From positions 1-48,487 of the forward strand of contig JAUCGI010000017.1 in assembly GCA_030378035.1 (NCBI GenBank): a stretch of DNA of 48,487 bases. The letters run 5' to 3'. Every line of letters starts with the position of its first letter. Position 1 is the stretch's first letter. The position numbers and the translations under genes were made by a program. Of this stretch, positions 25,165 to 33,273 are shown one piece after another. The notes below the pieces were generated by a model that saw only the letters and a list, made by a program, of their open reading frames with translations, ran no database searches and was not told where the DNA came from. The stretch is from Desulfobacterales bacterium HSG2. Its GTDB lineage: Bacteria; Desulfobacterota; Desulfobacteria; Desulfobacterales; 4be13.

Positions 25165-26115
25165 TCATCGGATAGAATTCCTTCTTTCCTCATTTTTTCT
25201 GTCAGATTCGATCCATTCATCTTTGGTTTGTCTGACAACATTTTCAAGACGGTCTATCGCCCACTGGTTATACTCCGGTTCAAGATCGCAGCCTGCCCAT
25301 CTCCTGTTCAGTTGTTCCGCAACAACCAGGGTTGTTCCCGATCCGGAAAAAGGGTCCACCACAGTCTCTCCCTTGTTTGAAGATGCCAGAATCAGCCTTC
25401 TCAGCAGTTCCTCGGGTTTCTGAGTGGGATGAGGCGTTTTTTCGCCCATGCCGTTGCAGGTTGTCGGAATCTCGATGACATCCTTGGGCTTTGCCCCTTT
25501 CGGGTGCGGGGTCCAAGTGTCCTTTCTTTTGCCGCCGTTTCCGTACTGACTTGTGACCGCCTGGGGATGCGATGGATATCTCAGTGTGTGTCTTCCGTAG
25601 GGAATTCTCACATCATCCGTGTTGAAAGTGAACTTGCGGCTTTTTCTCAGATGGAGAATGCTTTCGTGGGACCGCCCCCAGTCGTTTCCCAGATTTGCCT
25701 TGTTCTTGTAATGCCATATCAGCCATCTGCACCCTTTGAAATATTTCATGGACGGATGTTTCAGGTCGGCCAGTATTTCGCTGAAACCGCAGATATAAAG
25801 CGTTCCTGTTTTTTTCAGAACTCTTGACGCCTCCCTGATCCACCGCGCCGACCACCTGACATATTTTTCCCGGCTTTCAAATCTGTCCCAGTCCGCCTTT
25901 CTGATATTATACGGAGGATCGGCGAAAATCATATCCGCCTTCCCTGTTTTCAGAGATTTCAGCCATTCCGTGCTGTCCCCCTGGAAAAGCCTGCCGTTTT
26001 CATGTCTGTAGATCAGGCTGAACGGGTCTGTCCTGTCTGCCTCGATAATTTCACCTTTCAGAGAAAAATCCTCAAACAGCGGTCGCTGCTCACAATCATT
26101 GACTATTTCAAGCAT
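25165..26115 (-). CDS. Orphan beta-class adenine/cytosine-N4 DNA methyltransferase
   Basis: 316-aa site-specific DNA methyltransferase. DPPYNI (motif IV, about residue 70) precedes VDPFSGSGTT (motif I, about 262-271), the order of the beta class (N6-adenine or N4-cytosine). HPTQKPEELLRRLILASS is also typical. ATG 26115 is preferred because GGAG lies at good spacing; an in-frame ATG at 26151 would include an integron-like GTTAGGC core. No restriction partner adjoins it, so it may be an orphan regulator, a protective methylase or a remnant of an R-M system. Confidence 0.85.
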   Translation of the reverse strand: MLEIVNDCEQRPLFEDFSLKGEIIEADRTDPFSLIYRHENGRLFQGDSTEWLKSLKTGKADMIFADPPYNIRKADWDRFESREKYVRWSARWIREASRVLKKTGTLYICGFSEILADLKHPSMKYFKGCRWLIWHYKNKANLGNDWGRSHESILHLRKSRKFTFNTDDVRIPYGRHTLRYPSHPQAVTSQYGNGGKRKDTWTPHPKGAKPKDVIEIPTTCNGMGEKTPHPTQKPEELLRRLILASSNKGETVVDPFSGSGTTLVVAEQLNRRWAGCDLEPEYNQWAIDRLENVVRQTKDEWIESDRKNEERRNSIR

Positions 26116-26138
26116 TACGTTTTCTCCATGATGCGTGA

Positions 26139-26195
26139 CGCCTAACGCCAAAGCTCATCCGGCCGTAACCGGCACGGCTCATCCCGGCTTAACTT
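26139..26195 (-). other. attC-like half-site upstream of DNA methyltransferase
   Basis: On the - strand GATGAGCTTTGGCGTTAGGC ends in the integron core GTTRRRY (GTTAGGC, 26140-26146), 24 bases before the methyltransferase ATG. A second core-like GTTAAGC lies near 26187-26193. The complementary 5' half is degenerate, and no attC is visible after the gene. Confidence 0.3.
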
Positions 26196-26320
26196 GGTCC
26201 TCTCACGCTTCCGGGGGATTGTCAAATCCCTCGGCTTGGTTTGGATTCGACAATTCGATCACAGCTTTTCAATGATGCAAAGCTCAGGTCTGGCAATCCG
26301 GTTAAAAGGGATTGTTGTGA

Positions 26321-26446
26321 CATGTTCCATCATGTCATTCCGATCAAAACTGAGATGCGGACATTTCTGACTTGGCGGCGGTGGATTCCGGGTCAGCACT
26401 GAAAAAATGTCCCATTTTTTCAGTGTTGCCCGGAATGACAGGTGGA
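26321..26446. repeat. 126-bp duplicated REP unit, copy 1
   Basis: Contains GATTCCGGGTCAGCACTG ... CAGTGTTGCCCGGAATGAC with an inner AAAAAATG / CATTTTTT stem. The second copy at 26486-26611 appears identical, which suggests a recent duplication. Confidence 0.85.
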
Positions 26447-26485
26447 TCGGCATCTTCAAAATCGGATTTTATCGGGTCTGTCCCA

Positions 26486-26611
26486 CATGTTCCATCATGT
26501 CATTCCGATCAAAACTGAGATGCGGACATTTCTGACTTGGCGGCGGTGGATTCCGGGTCAGCACTGAAAAAATGTCCCATTTTTTCAGTGTTGCCCGGAA
26601 TGACAGGTGGA
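26486..26611. repeat. 126-bp duplicated REP unit, copy 2
   Basis: Same as 26321-26446. The surrounding block (~26471-26652) has TGTCCCA-type inverted ends and is flanked by ATTTTAT on both sides, consistent with insertion into a toxin-antitoxin gene. Confidence 0.8.
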
Positions 26612-26703
26612 GAGCCCGGAATGACAGGTGAAGATGGGACACATCCATTTTATCTCAAGTCTTATCATAATTTTTTCTCCATCTCCAGGGGCTAACGCAA
26701 CAC

Positions 26704-26850
26704 TCAGGGATGGGGGTAAGAAAAAGGCACAGCTCCGCCGTCACAGGGCGCTGGAAGTGTTGTAAAAGCCAACTCAAATATCTCATCATAAACAGGATGC
26801 TTCTTCAGTTTTTTAAGGCCTCTTAAAAAAGCCTTGCGATAGGTATCGGA
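26704..26850 (-). pseudogene. Possible RelE-like toxin fragment
   Basis: The frame TYRKAFLRGLKKLKK-HP-VYDEIFELAF resembles the N-terminal helices of RelE/ParE-type toxins. It has no start codon and runs into a dispersed repeat (GCACAGCTCCGCCGTCAC) that also lies at 34129 and 38094. It directly follows the truncated HEPN start. The match is by eye and weak. Confidence 0.25.
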
Positions 26851-26874
26851 TCAGTGTTCAGTTTGCCTTTTCAT
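26851..26874 (-). pseudogene. HEPN gene stump (7 codons)
   Basis: ATG at 26874 begins MKRQTEH, identical to the start of the HEPN gene at 32945, then hits TGA. Its position (overlapping the MNT stop) is conserved, so the HEPN partner of this MNT copy has been cut off after seven codons. Confidence 0.7.
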
Positions 26875-27202
26875 ACAGCACTTTTCCCGTGTTTTTTATT
26901 TCGTTGTAAAATGAATTCCCGCTTTCCGAAATAATATCGTATTCCCCTTTTGTATAGACCACCAGATCGACGGGAACTTTCCTGCTCAGTTCGTAAATTT
27001 TTCTGCGAACCAGCAGTCGGTTCCTCATTTTTTCGTCATAATTTTTTGCTATTTCCGGAGAGTCCAATACCACGACCAGATCCAGATCGCTGTCCTCTGA
27101 GAAAACTCCGTTGGCATAAGAGCCGAACAGAATTATCTTATACGGATTTATCTCTCTGATATTTCTTATTATTTCAGGAATATATTTTCGGTTGTCTTCC
27201 AT
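26858..27202 (-). CDS. MNT-type nucleotidyltransferase (antitoxin-like), copy 1
   Basis: 114-aa minimal nucleotidyltransferase. GSYANG (residues ~27-32) and DSDLDLVVVL (~37-46) give the GSx10DxD motif, with the third carboxylate in VDLVVY (~78-83). MNT proteins are antitoxins of HEPN RNases, which some silence by AMPylating a HEPN tyrosine. The protein is ~97 percent identical to the copy at 32929-33273, but its HEPN partner is reduced to seven codons. It lies after the Phd-like antitoxin gene. Confidence 0.85.
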   Translation of the reverse strand: MEDNRKYIPEIIRNIREINPYKIILFGSYANGVFSEDSDLDLVVVLDSPEIAKNYDEKMRNRLLVRRKIYELSRKVPVDLVVYTKGEYDIISESGNSFYNEIKNTGKVLYEKAN

Positions 27203-27230
27203 TCTCTCTTTTCTCTTACAAATTATTCAG

Positions 27231-27497
27231 TTAGTCATATAAGGTGCCGGGGGTTTTTCTTTTCTGTGCCGGAGCATCTGTCTGTTCCTCCAAATATGCC
27301 AAAGCTTCGTCACGGTTCAGCAGGGAAGTCTTCCGCCCTTCATTCATCGCTCTGTTCAGGCAGTAATCTTCCAATGCTTCTGACAGATCATTAAAAGATC
27401 TGTCTTCTTTCGGAAGAAGTTTTTCCCACAGTTCTATGGGAATCACAACGGCTTTCGGCTGACCGTCTCTTTTCATCAGATATTCAATTTCAAACAC
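27231..27497 (-). CDS. Phd-like antitoxin-type protein
   Basis: 88 aa from a GTG start with AAAGGAA upstream. FEIEYLMKRDGQPKAVVIPIELWEKLL at the N-terminus is the fold-defining part of prevent-host-death-type antitoxins (LxxxGxPxAVVIPxxxWE). The C-terminal half (TSLLNRDEALAYLEEQ) should be disordered and bind a toxin. No toxin gene follows: the next gene is an MNT. A longer frame from ATG 27566 lacks a ribosome site and would enter the repeat shared by both R-M loci. Confidence 0.55.
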   Translation of the reverse strand: MFEIEYLMKRDGQPKAVVIPIELWEKLLPKEDRSFNDLSEALEDYCLNRAMNEGRKTSLLNRDEALAYLEEQTDAPAQKRKTPGTLYD

Positions 27498-27529
27498 AAA
27501 AATATTCCTTTTCCGGTCTGCCGCGTTCC

Positions 27530-27653
27530 GGCAACGCATGTCGGAGTAAGAAACTGCCGGTAACACGACAGGTTAAGCTCCTGATTTCTCAGGATTAACA
27601 ATCAGATCAGCGGCTTCATGCCGCACCCGGTGCAGCACCGGATCAGACAGCTT
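27530..27653. repeat. R-M downstream repeat, copy 1
   Basis: About 100 bp (GGAGTAAGAAACTG, AACACGACAGGTTAAGCTCC, a TCCTGA/TCAGGA hairpin) shared with 34555-34667. It lies immediately after the stop codon of each Type IIG-like enzyme, so the duplicated block extends beyond the genes. Confidence 0.8.
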
Positions 27654-30600
27654 TTACATAAAGTCGGTCTTATCTGTTTTTCTCATCAGCTTCCCTGTTT
27701 CGCTCAGTGCAACGATTATTTTCTGATAGTGCAGGATGTCGTCAGAACTGAGTTCACGCCCCTTTCTGTCTTTCAGCCATTTCTGAGCAGGCTGATAACC
27801 GCCGACATGAAATTCCCATGCGGCTTTCGGCACGTCCCCGAAATATTGTTCGTCGCTTATCCATACACGGCCAAGCTGTTTTTTTCTATCTGTGATTTCA
27901 AAATCTTTTTTAACGATTTTACGGCTTATGACATTGTCGCCGTCCTTCGGATAGCTTGTGACAAACTGTCCCACCTTCGGATTTTCCAACAAATGTATGG
28001 TGCGAAGTTCTCCGCCGAGTCTGACAAGCTGCCGGAATGTTTTTTGGTCTCTGGGATACGGGACGCGGGGGAAATCTGTTTTCAGAAATGCCTTGTATCT
28101 CTCACGGTAGGTCGGAGAGTGAAGCACTGCGTAAATGTAGTCAAGGATATCCATGGGGGCAAAGGTGTTTTTTCTGTCTTCTTTGTCAGGAGCAAAGGTC
28201 AGTTTCAGAGATTTTGCAATTTGTCTGACTATGTTAGTGTCAAGATTGGGTTTGCGTTTTTTATTATCGTCAAAGGTTTGCTGACCGCTGGTTCCGGGGC
28301 ACAGATAGAGTGGAAAAACAGATGTGATCTCACTGGTTCTGTTTGAAACATAAGAACTCTCAATAATCTGTTTGGTAATAAATGAATGAACATACTGGTC
28401 TCCTGTCTTAAATTGTCTGCATAATGCCAACCCCGCATTTTCAGCTTTGAGAAAGTGCCGCATGACTTCATTTCTTGAACGCTCAATAAAATTGGGTTCA
28501 TAATAAACATATCGTCTGTCAAAAGGACGATAAGCAATGGCCTGAATATATTTTCCGTCAAAACACCTCGCCCTGTTTTTTATTAAATCAATCTTCCATG
28601 ACCGGTTTTCTTTTAAACCATATTCCAGTCTGAGGCGGGCAGCATCAAGAACAAAAAACGCTTTTATTTTTTCAGTGAGAGATTCTTCCTTATCGTCTGT
28701 GACAAAAGAATCTCTTGAAGTGACAATTCCCACTGAATTTACTGAAAACAGACTGTTTACAGAAAATCCTTTCTCATATTTCCTTTGAAGCCCGAAATCC
28801 CTTTGCACAAAAAAGTATTGCGGTGCAGCCAATTCCAATTTTTCAAAGTCTGTGTTTCGGATATTATGATGCTGCAAAAAATCATATTTGCTGTCTCTGT
28901 CTCCGTATAAATCATAGTGGAAAACCTCAGCCAATTTGTTTTTTTTCTTTTTCCCGGTCCTTACAAAAAGATTTACAGATACGCCCTGCTGAATATCAAA
29001 AACATTCTTATCCGGTGAACCGTCCGGGCAGACCTCTTTCTTCTTGGCATTTCCATGCAGATCAATAATGTAAATTTTATCAAATGCCGTAAGCAGATGC
29101 CAGCGCATACCTCTGAATGTCGGATTGTCTAAGAAACTGTGATTATTTATAAAAGCAAGAATGCCTTCGCCGTTTTTTTCGATGAAATGCTGACCGTGAC
29201 GAATAAATTTCACATAATCGTCATTGAGCCACTTGGGATTTTTTTCTTTAAGCTTCCCCCCGCCGGGTTCCTGCTTATAATCTTTCAGAAGATGTTCGAG
29301 CCATTCTCCCTTATTGGCAGAATGGCCGCTGTAAGGCGGATTCCCAATCACCACCATCACCGCCGTATCCCGCTTAATCAGATTCGCCTCCGTTGCTTCA
29401 TTTGACAGCCATGTTGTAAACAAAGTTCCGGTGTCGGGATGCACTTCTTCAAGACTGTTCGTCAGAAATATCCTGAAACGACTCTGTTTTTTCGGTTTAT
29501 AGCCTGTCTCGCCCAGTAGCAGATCCAGCTTCAGATGTGCCATGGTGTATGAAGCCATCAGGATTTCAAAACCGTTCAGCCTCGGTATCAGATGCTCCTC
29601 GACATAACTGCTCCAGATGCCCTGCCGCCCTCTGAATTTCTTATGAATCTGCCTGATCACCTCGGCAAGAAAAGTGCCTGTTCCCGTTGCCGGATCAAGA
29701 ATCTGAACCTTGTGAACCTCTTTTTTAACTTTGCCTCCGGCACCCTGCTCCTCAGCCTTAATCCGAATCTTTGACGTATCCGCCAGGCCCGCAGGCAGAC
29801 CGAATTCGGTTTTCAGGATATCATCCACCGCCCGGACAATGAAGTTCACAACAGGTTCGGGGGTAAACCACACCCCGCGACTTTTGCGAAGTTTCGGATT
29901 GTATTTTGCCAGAAAAGTTTCATAAAAATGGATGACAGGATCATTCGTCTGTGTCGAACTGCCGAAGTTTTTCATGAGAGCGGCCAGATCAGTCGCCCTG
30001 AAAATATCAGCCAGAGCGTCAACAATCCATCTGATACGGTCATCCATACTGGGACTGGCAACATAGCTGAAAAGATTTCTTAAAAACGGATTGGATCTGG
30101 GTATGAGTTCCGCTGCCTCCCGCCTTGAAAAATTTTCCGGGGCTTTGTCACGCAGGCTGGCCGCAAACATGCCGTAGGCAACGGTCTGGGCGTAAATGTC
30201 GGCAAATTCGGAAGGGCCGATATCATGGATGAGAATCTTCCTGAAAGCGAGCATCTGATCTTTCAGCGTGCTGTCCTGATCATTTTCCTCATCACCGGTC
30301 ACAGCTTTTTCTATGACGGACTGCATCATTCTGGCCCTGCCTGCCATCATTTCAGCCAAATCTGACGGAGATGTTATGGTCTGACCGATATGAGTGTAAA
30401 AATCCCTGACAAGGTTTTCAAAATCCTCATAGGAATCCGGCAGAGGCTCAATCTTTTTATTTTTTATCTCGGCAATGGCAACAGAAGCAACAATTCTGCC
30501 ATTGCGATACAGCCAAAAAACAAGATAATCGGTCAGAATCAGATTGCCCAAGCTTGATTTGTATCTTTTCAACTGGTCGGTTTTATCAACCTTTTTAAGA

Positions 30601-30821
30601 GAGACACCGATGTCCTTGGCCTCGATGTAGCCGACAGGGATATTCTTTTTTGTGACAATGTAGTCAGGGGCGCCGCATTCGATTCTCGAAGGCTCGTTTG
30701 TCACCATCACGCTCTTATCAAAGGACTCCAGAAGGGTTTGCAGATCGCCTCTGTAAGAGTGTTCCGTTGAAATGCCTGTTCCGAACCTTTTGTTTATTTT
30801 GTCAATGTAGTCGGTTATCAT
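27654..30821 (-). CDS. Type IIG/ISP-like restriction-modification enzyme A
   Basis: 1055-aa single-chain restriction-modification enzyme. The N-terminal PD-(D/E)XK nuclease has D53 in APDYIV and E67-A-K69 in GYIEAKD. A helical linker follows, then a gamma-class N6-adenine methyltransferase with TPEP (~320), motif I ILDPATGTGTF (~374-384) and motif IV NPPY (494-497). The C-terminal region should hold the target-recognition domain. It lacks the helicase of true Type ISP enzymes, so it fits Type IIG. It is highly similar to enzyme B (34668-37856) except at about residues 625-797. It should cut unmethylated foreign DNA and methylate self. Confidence 0.85.
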   Translation of the reverse strand: MITDYIDKINKRFGTGISTEHSYRGDLQTLLESFDKSVMVTNEPSRIECGAPDYIVTKKNIPVGYIEAKDIGVSLKKVDKTDQLKRYKSSLGNLILTDYLVFWLYRNGRIVASVAIAEIKNKKIEPLPDSYEDFENLVRDFYTHIGQTITSPSDLAEMMAGRARMMQSVIEKAVTGDEENDQDSTLKDQMLAFRKILIHDIGPSEFADIYAQTVAYGMFAASLRDKAPENFSRREAAELIPRSNPFLRNLFSYVASPSMDDRIRWIVDALADIFRATDLAALMKNFGSSTQTNDPVIHFYETFLAKYNPKLRKSRGVWFTPEPVVNFIVRAVDDILKTEFGLPAGLADTSKIRIKAEEQGAGGKVKKEVHKVQILDPATGTGTFLAEVIRQIHKKFRGRQGIWSSYVEEHLIPRLNGFEILMASYTMAHLKLDLLLGETGYKPKKQSRFRIFLTNSLEEVHPDTGTLFTTWLSNEATEANLIKRDTAVMVVIGNPPYSGHSANKGEWLEHLLKDYKQEPGGGKLKEKNPKWLNDDYVKFIRHGQHFIEKNGEGILAFINNHSFLDNPTFRGMRWHLLTAFDKIYIIDLHGNAKKKEVCPDGSPDKNVFDIQQGVSVNLFVRTGKKKKNKLAEVFHYDLYGDRDSKYDFLQHHNIRNTDFEKLELAAPQYFFVQRDFGLQRKYEKGFSVNSLFSVNSVGIVTSRDSFVTDDKEESLTEKIKAFFVLDAARLRLEYGLKENRSWKIDLIKNRARCFDGKYIQAIAYRPFDRRYVYYEPNFIERSRNEVMRHFLKAENAGLALCRQFKTGDQYVHSFITKQIIESSYVSNRTSEITSVFPLYLCPGTSGQQTFDDNKKRKPNLDTNIVRQIAKSLKLTFAPDKEDRKNTFAPMDILDYIYAVLHSPTYRERYKAFLKTDFPRVPYPRDQKTFRQLVRLGGELRTIHLLENPKVGQFVTSYPKDGDNVISRKIVKKDFEITDRKKQLGRVWISDEQYFGDVPKAAWEFHVGGYQPAQKWLKDRKGRELSSDDILHYQKIIVALSETGKLMRKTDKTDFM

Positions 30822-30910
30822 TGTTCTGTTTTCTCAATACATTCTTTTATATGAATGGGACAGAGTCGCTGATTTTTTCAAAATGACGAGTTTTTTGTTG
30901 TGCGCTTCTT

Positions 30911-31399
30911 CTATACCAACTCTCCTGCCTGTTTCAAAGCCATGTTCACAATCTTCTCACCGAGCCGAAATTTTTCTCTTTGCAGTTTTTCAATATAGCT
31001 CCCGATGTCTGTAATCAGTCCGAGCCGTTTGGCAACAATCAGAATACCGATTAACCCCATGACTTTGAAACCCGCCCTCACCGCACTTTTTCTGGCTTTA
31101 TCTTCGTCCAGCAAAATCAGATCGGCCTGAATTTCTTTCGCCAGCACCAGAACTTCCGCTTCCCCTTTTTCAAAAACAGTCATCAGAAGATTCGCCTGAG
31201 TGTGATCATTAATCTGTTTTTTTATAATCCACTTTGCTTCTCTGACAGTTTTTGCTCCCGCTCTCCGGTCGCCCTCTTCTGTCACTTCTTTAAATACAGC
31301 TCCGGGGATATAAATCTTCTGAAATATGTCTCTGAGTAAATCCGTCTTTCCTATTTTTGCAAGTCCTATGAGAACTGTGGAATCGCTCACTGCCTTCAT
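30911..31399 (-). CDS. DUF3368 PIN-like toxin
   Basis: 162-aa PIN-fold protein of the DUF3368 family. It begins VSDSTVLIGLAKIGK with the first acidic residue (D6). EAEVLVLAKE and ILLDEDKARK carry the remaining acidic residues, and MGLIGILIVAKRLG is typical. PIN toxins are Mg-dependent RNases. The start overlaps the stop of the UPF0175 gene (ATGA), the standard layout of this toxin-antitoxin pair. Confidence 0.85.
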   Translation of the reverse strand: MKAVSDSTVLIGLAKIGKTDLLRDIFQKIYIPGAVFKEVTEEGDRRAGAKTVREAKWIIKKQINDHTQANLLMTVFEKGEAEVLVLAKEIQADLILLDEDKARKSAVRAGFKVMGLIGILIVAKRLGLITDIGSYIEKLQREKFRLGEKIVNMALKQAGELV

Positions 31400-31704
31400 G
31401 ATTTCAATGCTTCCGCAATTTTTTCTGCCGTTTCAAATTCTCTGCCCAGTTCATCATCATCGTAATCAATAACCGGAACATTATTATCGCTCAGATACTC
31501 GATAAAGTCCCATCTGGACAGCCCTGAAAGTTCCGCAGCCTTTCCCACGGAGAGAAGTTTTTCCTGAAAATACTTAAGTGCAAGAAGCTTTCTCGACTCG
31601 CTGACAATTTTCTCTCTGGTCAGACCGAAACATGAAAGCGACAAATATAAATCTTCTGATATGTCTATAACTGCCTGAACTGTGTTCACTTTCAACCTCT
31701 TCAT
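31396..31704 (-). CDS. UPF0175-family antitoxin
   Basis: 102-aa UPF0175 protein. A helical N-terminal part contains LLALKYFQEKLLSVGKAAELSGLSRWDFIEYL, the diagnostic helix-turn-helix-like core. It ends in an acidic VPVIDYDDDELGREFETAE tail. Known partners are DUF3368 toxins, and one follows with a 4-bp overlap. It would bind and neutralise the toxin and repress the operon. Confidence 0.85.
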   Translation of the reverse strand: MKRLKVNTVQAVIDISEDLYLSLSCFGLTREKIVSESRKLLALKYFQEKLLSVGKAAELSGLSRWDFIEYLSDNNVPVIDYDDDELGREFETAEKIAEALKS

Positions 31705-31803
31705 TTAAAGCCTGATATTCAGGCTGAACTGCGGATCCGGCAGACTCTTCAACCGAGAACCGGTTCCCGCCCGCTCTCCCGCCGGGTCTTGCCCTCTGAT
31801 CCG

Positions 31804-32197
31804 TCACTCAGAAAGCGATGAAATCAGAGGACGGAGATTATCAGGAAATTCAACACACTGATTAAGCTGATGCTCCGCATAATCCGCTTCAAACGAAACA
31901 AAAGCGATATAGTCTCCCTCCTGCCTGTCCTCAAACAACTGATCGTAAAACTTTCCGTATTTCACCTCAAGCAGACCGGTTCTGACGAATTCCCGGTGAA
32001 ATGCGGAGCGGACTCCCGAATGCTTTCTGAAAGACAAAAAGAGCGGCACTCACGCCGTAAAACACGGAGTAATAAAGACGGTTCACGGTTATGCTGTATG
32101 ATTCCGCCTCGAATTCCCGTTTTGCGGAAGCCATGCTTTCTTCCGCTTTCGACCACCAGTATCGGACAAGTTCGGAGCGATGTTCTTCGTTATTCAT
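31804..32197 (-). pseudogene. HEPN-domain gene 2, frameshifted
   Basis: The start (32197) overlaps the stop of the MNT gene. MNNEEHRSELVRYWWSKAEESMASAKRE and NRLYYSVFYGVSAAL are a typical HEPN N-terminal half. The HEPN C-terminal half (RKHSGVRSAFHREFVRTGLLEVKYGKFY... to the stop at 31804) continues one frame away. The shift falls in an A5 run at 32036-32040 (+ strand). Restoring one base gives a complete ~130-aa protein. It could be a true null, phase variation or a consensus error. Confidence 0.75.
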
Positions 32198-32538
32198 ATA
32201 ATAATTCCGTCCCTGCGGATTTCTTCACGAATCGGCAGAACCGAAACCGGTCCGGATTCCCATGAAGCCCGGTCAACGACAAGCGAACTGAAGTTCGTAC
32301 CGTAAAGCAGGTTGACTTCAAAAACCACATCTGTGATCCTGTGTCTTTCAAAGCGATTCATAGCCTGCTTTGTAAGAATAAGCAGATCGGAATCGGATTC
32401 CCTGTCAGCCTCTGCCCGTGCAACGGAACCGTATAATATCATTTTTTCGATACCGAATGCGCCGAGCAATCTGCTTTTCAAGTCTTTCAAAGCCTGAAAG
32501 TTCTCTGACGTGATAGAAATTCTATCTGTTTTTTCCAC
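32194..32538 (-). CDS. MNT-type nucleotidyltransferase (antitoxin-like) 2
   Basis: 114 aa from a GTG start with AAGGAT upstream, fitting exactly behind the HEPN gene 1 stop in its corrected frame (32552). GSVARAEADRESDSDLLIL has the GS...DSD motif, and VVFEVNLL holds the third position where an acidic residue is expected. The family is an antitoxin of HEPN toxins, and it overlaps HEPN gene 2 by 4 bp. It is unlike the other MNT copies, so it is a separate lineage. Confidence 0.8.
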   Translation of the reverse strand: MEKTDRISITSENFQALKDLKSRLLGAFGIEKMILYGSVARAEADRESDSDLLILTKQAMNRFERHRITDVVFEVNLLYGTNFSSLVVDRASWESGPVSVLPIREEIRRDGIII

Positions 32539-32551
32539 AGGATAATCCTTA

Positions 32552-32945
32552 CTATTCGGATAAATACTCTCTGATATTTTTATAAATTTCGGTTGCCATG
32601 CTAAAAAACTTTTCGGCAATTTCTTTTGACGGTTTGCCGGGCCGGAAGCAATCCCAAGTCCGTCGGATATCGGGAGTCAGTATAAAGTTCGTTTATCTGG
32701 TCGAATATTTCCTGACCGACAGTCAGTTCAATATAATTTTCTATTTTTCCTTTCAGGGTTATGATGTTATGGATTCTCGGCACATGAGCCTCTTTCTCTT
32801 CCAGTACGGCTTTGATGCTTTTCTCTATCGCCTGCTGGGAATGAAAGGCTACCATATGGGTCAGAATCTCATTGTCTATAATTTCTTTTATGAGAATCAG
32901 ATCGTCTTTGGCTGTGTTCAGCCAGTGTTCAGTTTGTCTTTTCAT
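32552..32945 (-). pseudogene. HEPN-domain gene 1, frameshifted near its end
   Basis: Starts inside the end of the MNT gene at ATG 32945 (MKRQTEHWLNTAKDDL), with HSQQAIEKSIKAVL and VPRIHNIITL typical of HEPN (PF05168-like) proteins. At a G3 run (32639-32641, + strand) the frame breaks: the uninterrupted frame ends in ARQTVKRNCRKVF. One base fewer yields the family-like ending GKPSKEIAEKFFSMATEIY up to a stop at 32552. Confidence 0.75.
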
Positions 32946-33273
32946 ACAGCACTTTTCCTGTGTTTTTTATTTCGTTGTAAAATGAATTCCCGCTTTCCGA
33001 AATAATATCGTATTCCCCTTTTGTATAGACCACCAGATCGACGGGAACTTTCCTGCTCAATTCGTAAATTTTTCTGCGGACCAGCAGTCGGTTCCTCATT
33101 TTTTCCTCATAATTTTTTGCTATTTCCGGAGAGTCCAATACCACGACCAGATCCAGATCGCTGTCCTCTGAGAAAACTCCGTTGGCGTAAGAGCCGAACA
33201 GAATTATCTTATACGGATTTATCTCTCTGATATTTCTTATTATTTCAGGAATATATTTTCGGTTGTCTGCCAT
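32929..33273 (-). CDS. MNT-type nucleotidyltransferase, copy 2 (own start within fused frame)
   Basis: 114-aa MNT almost identical to 26858-27202, with GSYANG...DSDLDLVVV. Its ATG (33273) has a near-perfect ribosome site GGAGGTGATT, so independent translation is likely. Yet the frame is open upstream through the SUKH-like domain with no stop, so a 276-aa fusion is also possible. Followed by HEPN gene 1 with an overlapping start. Confidence 0.8.
   Translation of the reverse strand: MADNRKYIPEIIRNIREINPYKIILFGSYANGVFSEDSDLDLVVVLDSPEIAKNYEEKMRNRLLVRRKIYELSRKVPVDLVVYTKGEYDIISESGNSFYNEIKNTGKVLYEKTN

Larger units (their letters stand above)
26196..26703. other. Gene-free repeats and antitoxin-gene remnant
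   Basis: Two exact ~126-bp copies of a sequence ending in a REP-like unit (26321-26446 and 26486-26611) flank and interrupt a remnant of the 5' end of the coiled-coil gene found intact at 33779-34084. The remnant pieces are 26447-26470 and 26653-26690. No intact gene. Confidence 0.7.

Noticed and set aside
27618..28346. 242-codon + strand frame
   Set aside because: Antisense shadow of the C-terminal part of Type IIG-like enzyme A.
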